In this document: positions 62,385 to 64,000 of the stretch, one piece after another
Layout: every line of letters starts with the position of its first letter
Numbering within the stretch: the stretch's first letter is position 1
Source of the DNA: Kribbella jejuensis
GTDB lineage: Bacteria > Actinomycetota > Actinomycetes > Propionibacteriales > Kribbellaceae
Direction: 5' to 3'
NCBI RefSeq assembly: GCF_006715085.1
Contig: NZ_VFMM01000001.1
Location: 3,162,001-3,226,000 of the forward strand
DNA: 64,000 nt
Notes under the pieces: model-generated
What the model saw: only the letters and a program-made list of their open reading frames with translations
Told to the model about the DNA's origin: nothing
The model's database searches: none
Translations under genes and position numbers: made by a program

Positions 62385-64000
62385 TTGCTGACTCCGTACG
62401 CGCGGATCACGGTCTGCGTGATCTTGGCGCCGTTCGGGCACACTGCCTGCACCTTGAGCGAGACGGTGTCGTGGGCGTTCGGTACGACCGCCAAGTAGTG
62501 GCCGGAGGCACCTACTACCGCGAGCCGCCGCCAGGTCGCCCCTTCGTCGAACGAGGCCCATGCCTGCAGTGAGCGAGCCTGTGGCGACGCGAGGCCGATC
62601 ACGTGGGTACGCGCGCTCACCCGGCCCGTGAGGTCAACCGGAACGGTGTAGCCGACCTGCTGCAGCGCCAGCGGCACCGCCTTGTCGTCCGGCTGCGCGC
62701 CCGAACGGAACTCCCAGGAGGTGTCCGTCCGCGTCCCCCAGTTCCATTCGCCGTCTTCGTCGATGCGGGCGGTGGAGACGTCGAGTTTGTACGCCGCGTC
62801 GGGGCTGGTGGTGATCACGTCGGCCCAGGCGTTCGGCAGTTCCGCGATGACCTGTCCGTTGCGGGACAGGGTTGCGGACGAGGACGTGGTTTCGCCTCGG
62901 GTGTAGTGGCCGGCGGCGTCGACGAAGGTGGGGATACGGAAGGACAGCCGGTCGCCCGTGCGGGTGGACGGTACGCCGGGCGCCGCGGCCGGGCGTACTA
63001 TCGGGCCGAACCAGGTCTCCTCGGACTTGGTAGGACGGTAGCTCTGAGGCAGCGATGCCATCCCGCCGCTCAGCGGGTTCATCGTGTCCCACGTGTACAG
63101 GTGCGACACCCGGTGCTGCCAGAGCGAGTCGCCCGACGTCCCCCACTCCTCGCGGACCTTCGGCGTCTCGACGAAGCGCTGCGAGTCGTTCCAGGAGTAC
63201 TCCTGCCACGGCCGCCACCCGAACCGCTGCTCCTTGGCCCAGTTGAACCCGCCGTTGTCGGCGTACCGCGTGGTGATCCGCGCGCTGTTCGCCGGCGTCA
63301 CCTTGTAGTCGATCTTCGCCGGGATGAAGCCGGTCGAGACCTGCTGTACGTCGTACAGGTACGGACTGGAGGTGGTCAGGGTCAGGTCGATCGTGGCGCG
63401 GCCGCGTTTCGTGCGGTCGATCAGCTTCTGGCCGTCCTTGGAGGTGGTGACCATCGCGGGGATCGGTTCGCGGTCGCCCGTCGGAGTCCACACCGTCCAG
63501 GCGGACCAGTCGGGCGGGCGAATCAGGATGATGCCCGCGGCGCCTGCCTGGGCTGCCGCGGTGATCTGAGCGGTCTCGTCGTCACCGGCCATCACCACCA
63601 CGGCGCCACGCACACCCTTGAGCGACGAATCCGAGTACACGAGGGGGAAGTGGCGTTTGCCTTCGAAGGCGGGAGATTGGTGCAGGAGGTTGATGTCCAG
63701 CGGGCCCGGGACGCCAGGGACAGCCGCCTGGACCATGGGGGCCACGAGCTGCCAGCGCGACGAGAACTCGAACGTACCGTCGCGCACCGGCTTCGTAGGA
63801 GTGACGTTGACCTGCTTCACCGTGCTGAAGTGCATCACGCCATGGCTGATCGAGCGGCCGTTGCCGTACACGCGGTGCACGTAGTAGCTCAGTACCGCCT
63901 GCTGCTCCGACGGCTTCGGCGTCTCGATCGTGATCGGGACCGCCTTGCGGGCGTCGATGACGACGTCCGTGTCCTTGTTCACCACGATGTTCGGGTCGGT
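62381..64000 (-). CDS. Large subtilase (S8 family), C-terminal part, 5' end outside window
   Basis: About 540 residues of the C-terminal half of a long secreted-type protein; the frame is open through the last base of the window, so the N-terminus (signal, protease domain) lies beyond it. Visible parts include a PA-domain-like insert (GVRGAVVVMAGDDETAQITAAAQAGAAGIILIRPPDWSAW) and several beta-sandwich domains rich in Trp and Tyr (VDLTGRVSARTHVIGLASPQARSLQAWASFDEGATWRRLAVVGASGHYLAVVPN). It resembles the big multi-domain S8 peptidases of Kribbella and Streptomyces, but no catalytic triad is in this part. Its stop overlaps the regulator gene by four bases. Confidence 0.78.
   Translation of the reverse strand, partial: TDPNIVVNKDTDVVIDARKAVPITIETPKPSEQQAVLSYYVHRVYGNGRSISHGVMHFSTVKQVNVTPTKPVRDGTFEFSSRWQLVAPMVQAAVPGVPGPLDINLLHQSPAFEGKRHFPLVYSDSSLKGVRGAVVVMAGDDETAQITAAAQAGAAGIILIRPPDWSAWTVWTPTGDREPIPAMVTTSKDGQKLIDRTKRGRATIDLTLTTSSPYLYDVQQVSTGFIPAKIDYKVTPANSARITTRYADNGGFNWAKEQRFGWRPWQEYSWNDSQRFVETPKVREEWGTSGDSLWQHRVSHLYTWDTMNPLSGGMASLPQSYRPTKSEETWFGPIVRPAAAPGVPSTRTGDRLSFRIPTFVDAAGHYTRGETTSSSATLSRNGQVIAELPNAWADVITTSPDAAYKLDVSTARIDEDGEWNWGTRTDTSWEFRSGAQPDDKAVPLALQQVGYTVPVDLTGRVSARTHVIGLASPQARSLQAWASFDEGATWRRLAVVGASGHYLAVVPNAHDTVSLKVQAVCPNGAKITQTVIRAYGVSN

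Noticed and set aside
1..64000. CRISPR array
   Set aside because: No regularly spaced identical repeats with unique spacers; the 51-base tandem repeat at 15572 has no spacers and is coding.

Overview
The window is high-GC (about 70%) actinobacterial chromosome. It opens in the 3' end of gyrB, so oriC/dnaA should lie a few kb to the left. Two conserved blocks place the organism: gyrB-gyrA-DUF3566-tRNA-Ile-DLW39-tRNA-Ala on the left, and cyclophilin-rhomboid ... crgA-DUF881-trpG-pknB-pbpA-rodA-pstP-fhaB-fhaA-tRNA-Leu on the right. The accessory genes (arabinan glycosidases under a LacI regulator, many TetR/HxlR/MocR regulators, a large secreted-type subtilase, F420-type oxidoreductases) suggest a soil actinomycete of the Propionibacteriales, most like Kribbella. 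This is inference from gene content only.

Layout. 1-4.9 kb: gyrase core and tRNAs. 4.85-6.7 kb: a decayed tyrosine-integrase remnant abutting tRNA-Ala, then an EthD/HxlR divergent pair and a possible orphan gene end. 6.7-13.8 kb: small stress and detoxification genes (DUF2231, cupin, esterase, MazG-like, DinB, NUDIX, double VOC, SnoaL, TetR, LLM oxidoreductase, PaiB, SDR). 13.9-18.9 kb: a proline-rich protein with a 17-residue-repeat beta-solenoid, convergent with a two-component operon, then VanZ. 19.6-28.6 kb: pentapeptide protein, epimerase, PP2C-like protein, DUF4328, a GlpD/TetR/alkyl-DHAP-synthase-like lipid cluster, SDR and QueA-like. 28.6-36 kb: rhomboid, cyclophilin, DUF5324-like protein, Ogt, two more DUF4328 proteins. 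36-43.6 kb: TetR/monooxygenase pair and an arabinan-utilisation cluster (LacI, GH51, secreted GH43, intracellular GH43). 43.5-51.4 kb: MocR/ECF41 divergent pair, NDH-2-like oxidoreductase, PNPOx, DrrAB-type exporter with an EXLDI protein, PQ-loop protein, Lrp. 51.5-61.1 kb: division, cell-wall synthesis and Ser/Thr phosphosignalling. 61.4-64 kb: a TrmB/LuxR-like regulator convergent with a subtilase that runs off the window.

How the genes work together. CrgA, PbpA, RodA, PknB, PstP and the FHA proteins form the conserved polar growth and division module, co-transcribed from fhaA leftward to pknB. The arabinan cluster should release arabinose outside the cell (GH43 with signal peptide) and finish oligosaccharides inside (GH51, second GH43). 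Regulation is unusually readable from sequence: triple TetR operators, an 18-bp TetR inverted repeat, a LacI tandem repeat, MerR-type promoters with long spacers, back-to-back leaderless promoters and two intergenic clusters of DnaA boxes. No CRISPR array, insertion sequence or intact prophage was seen.
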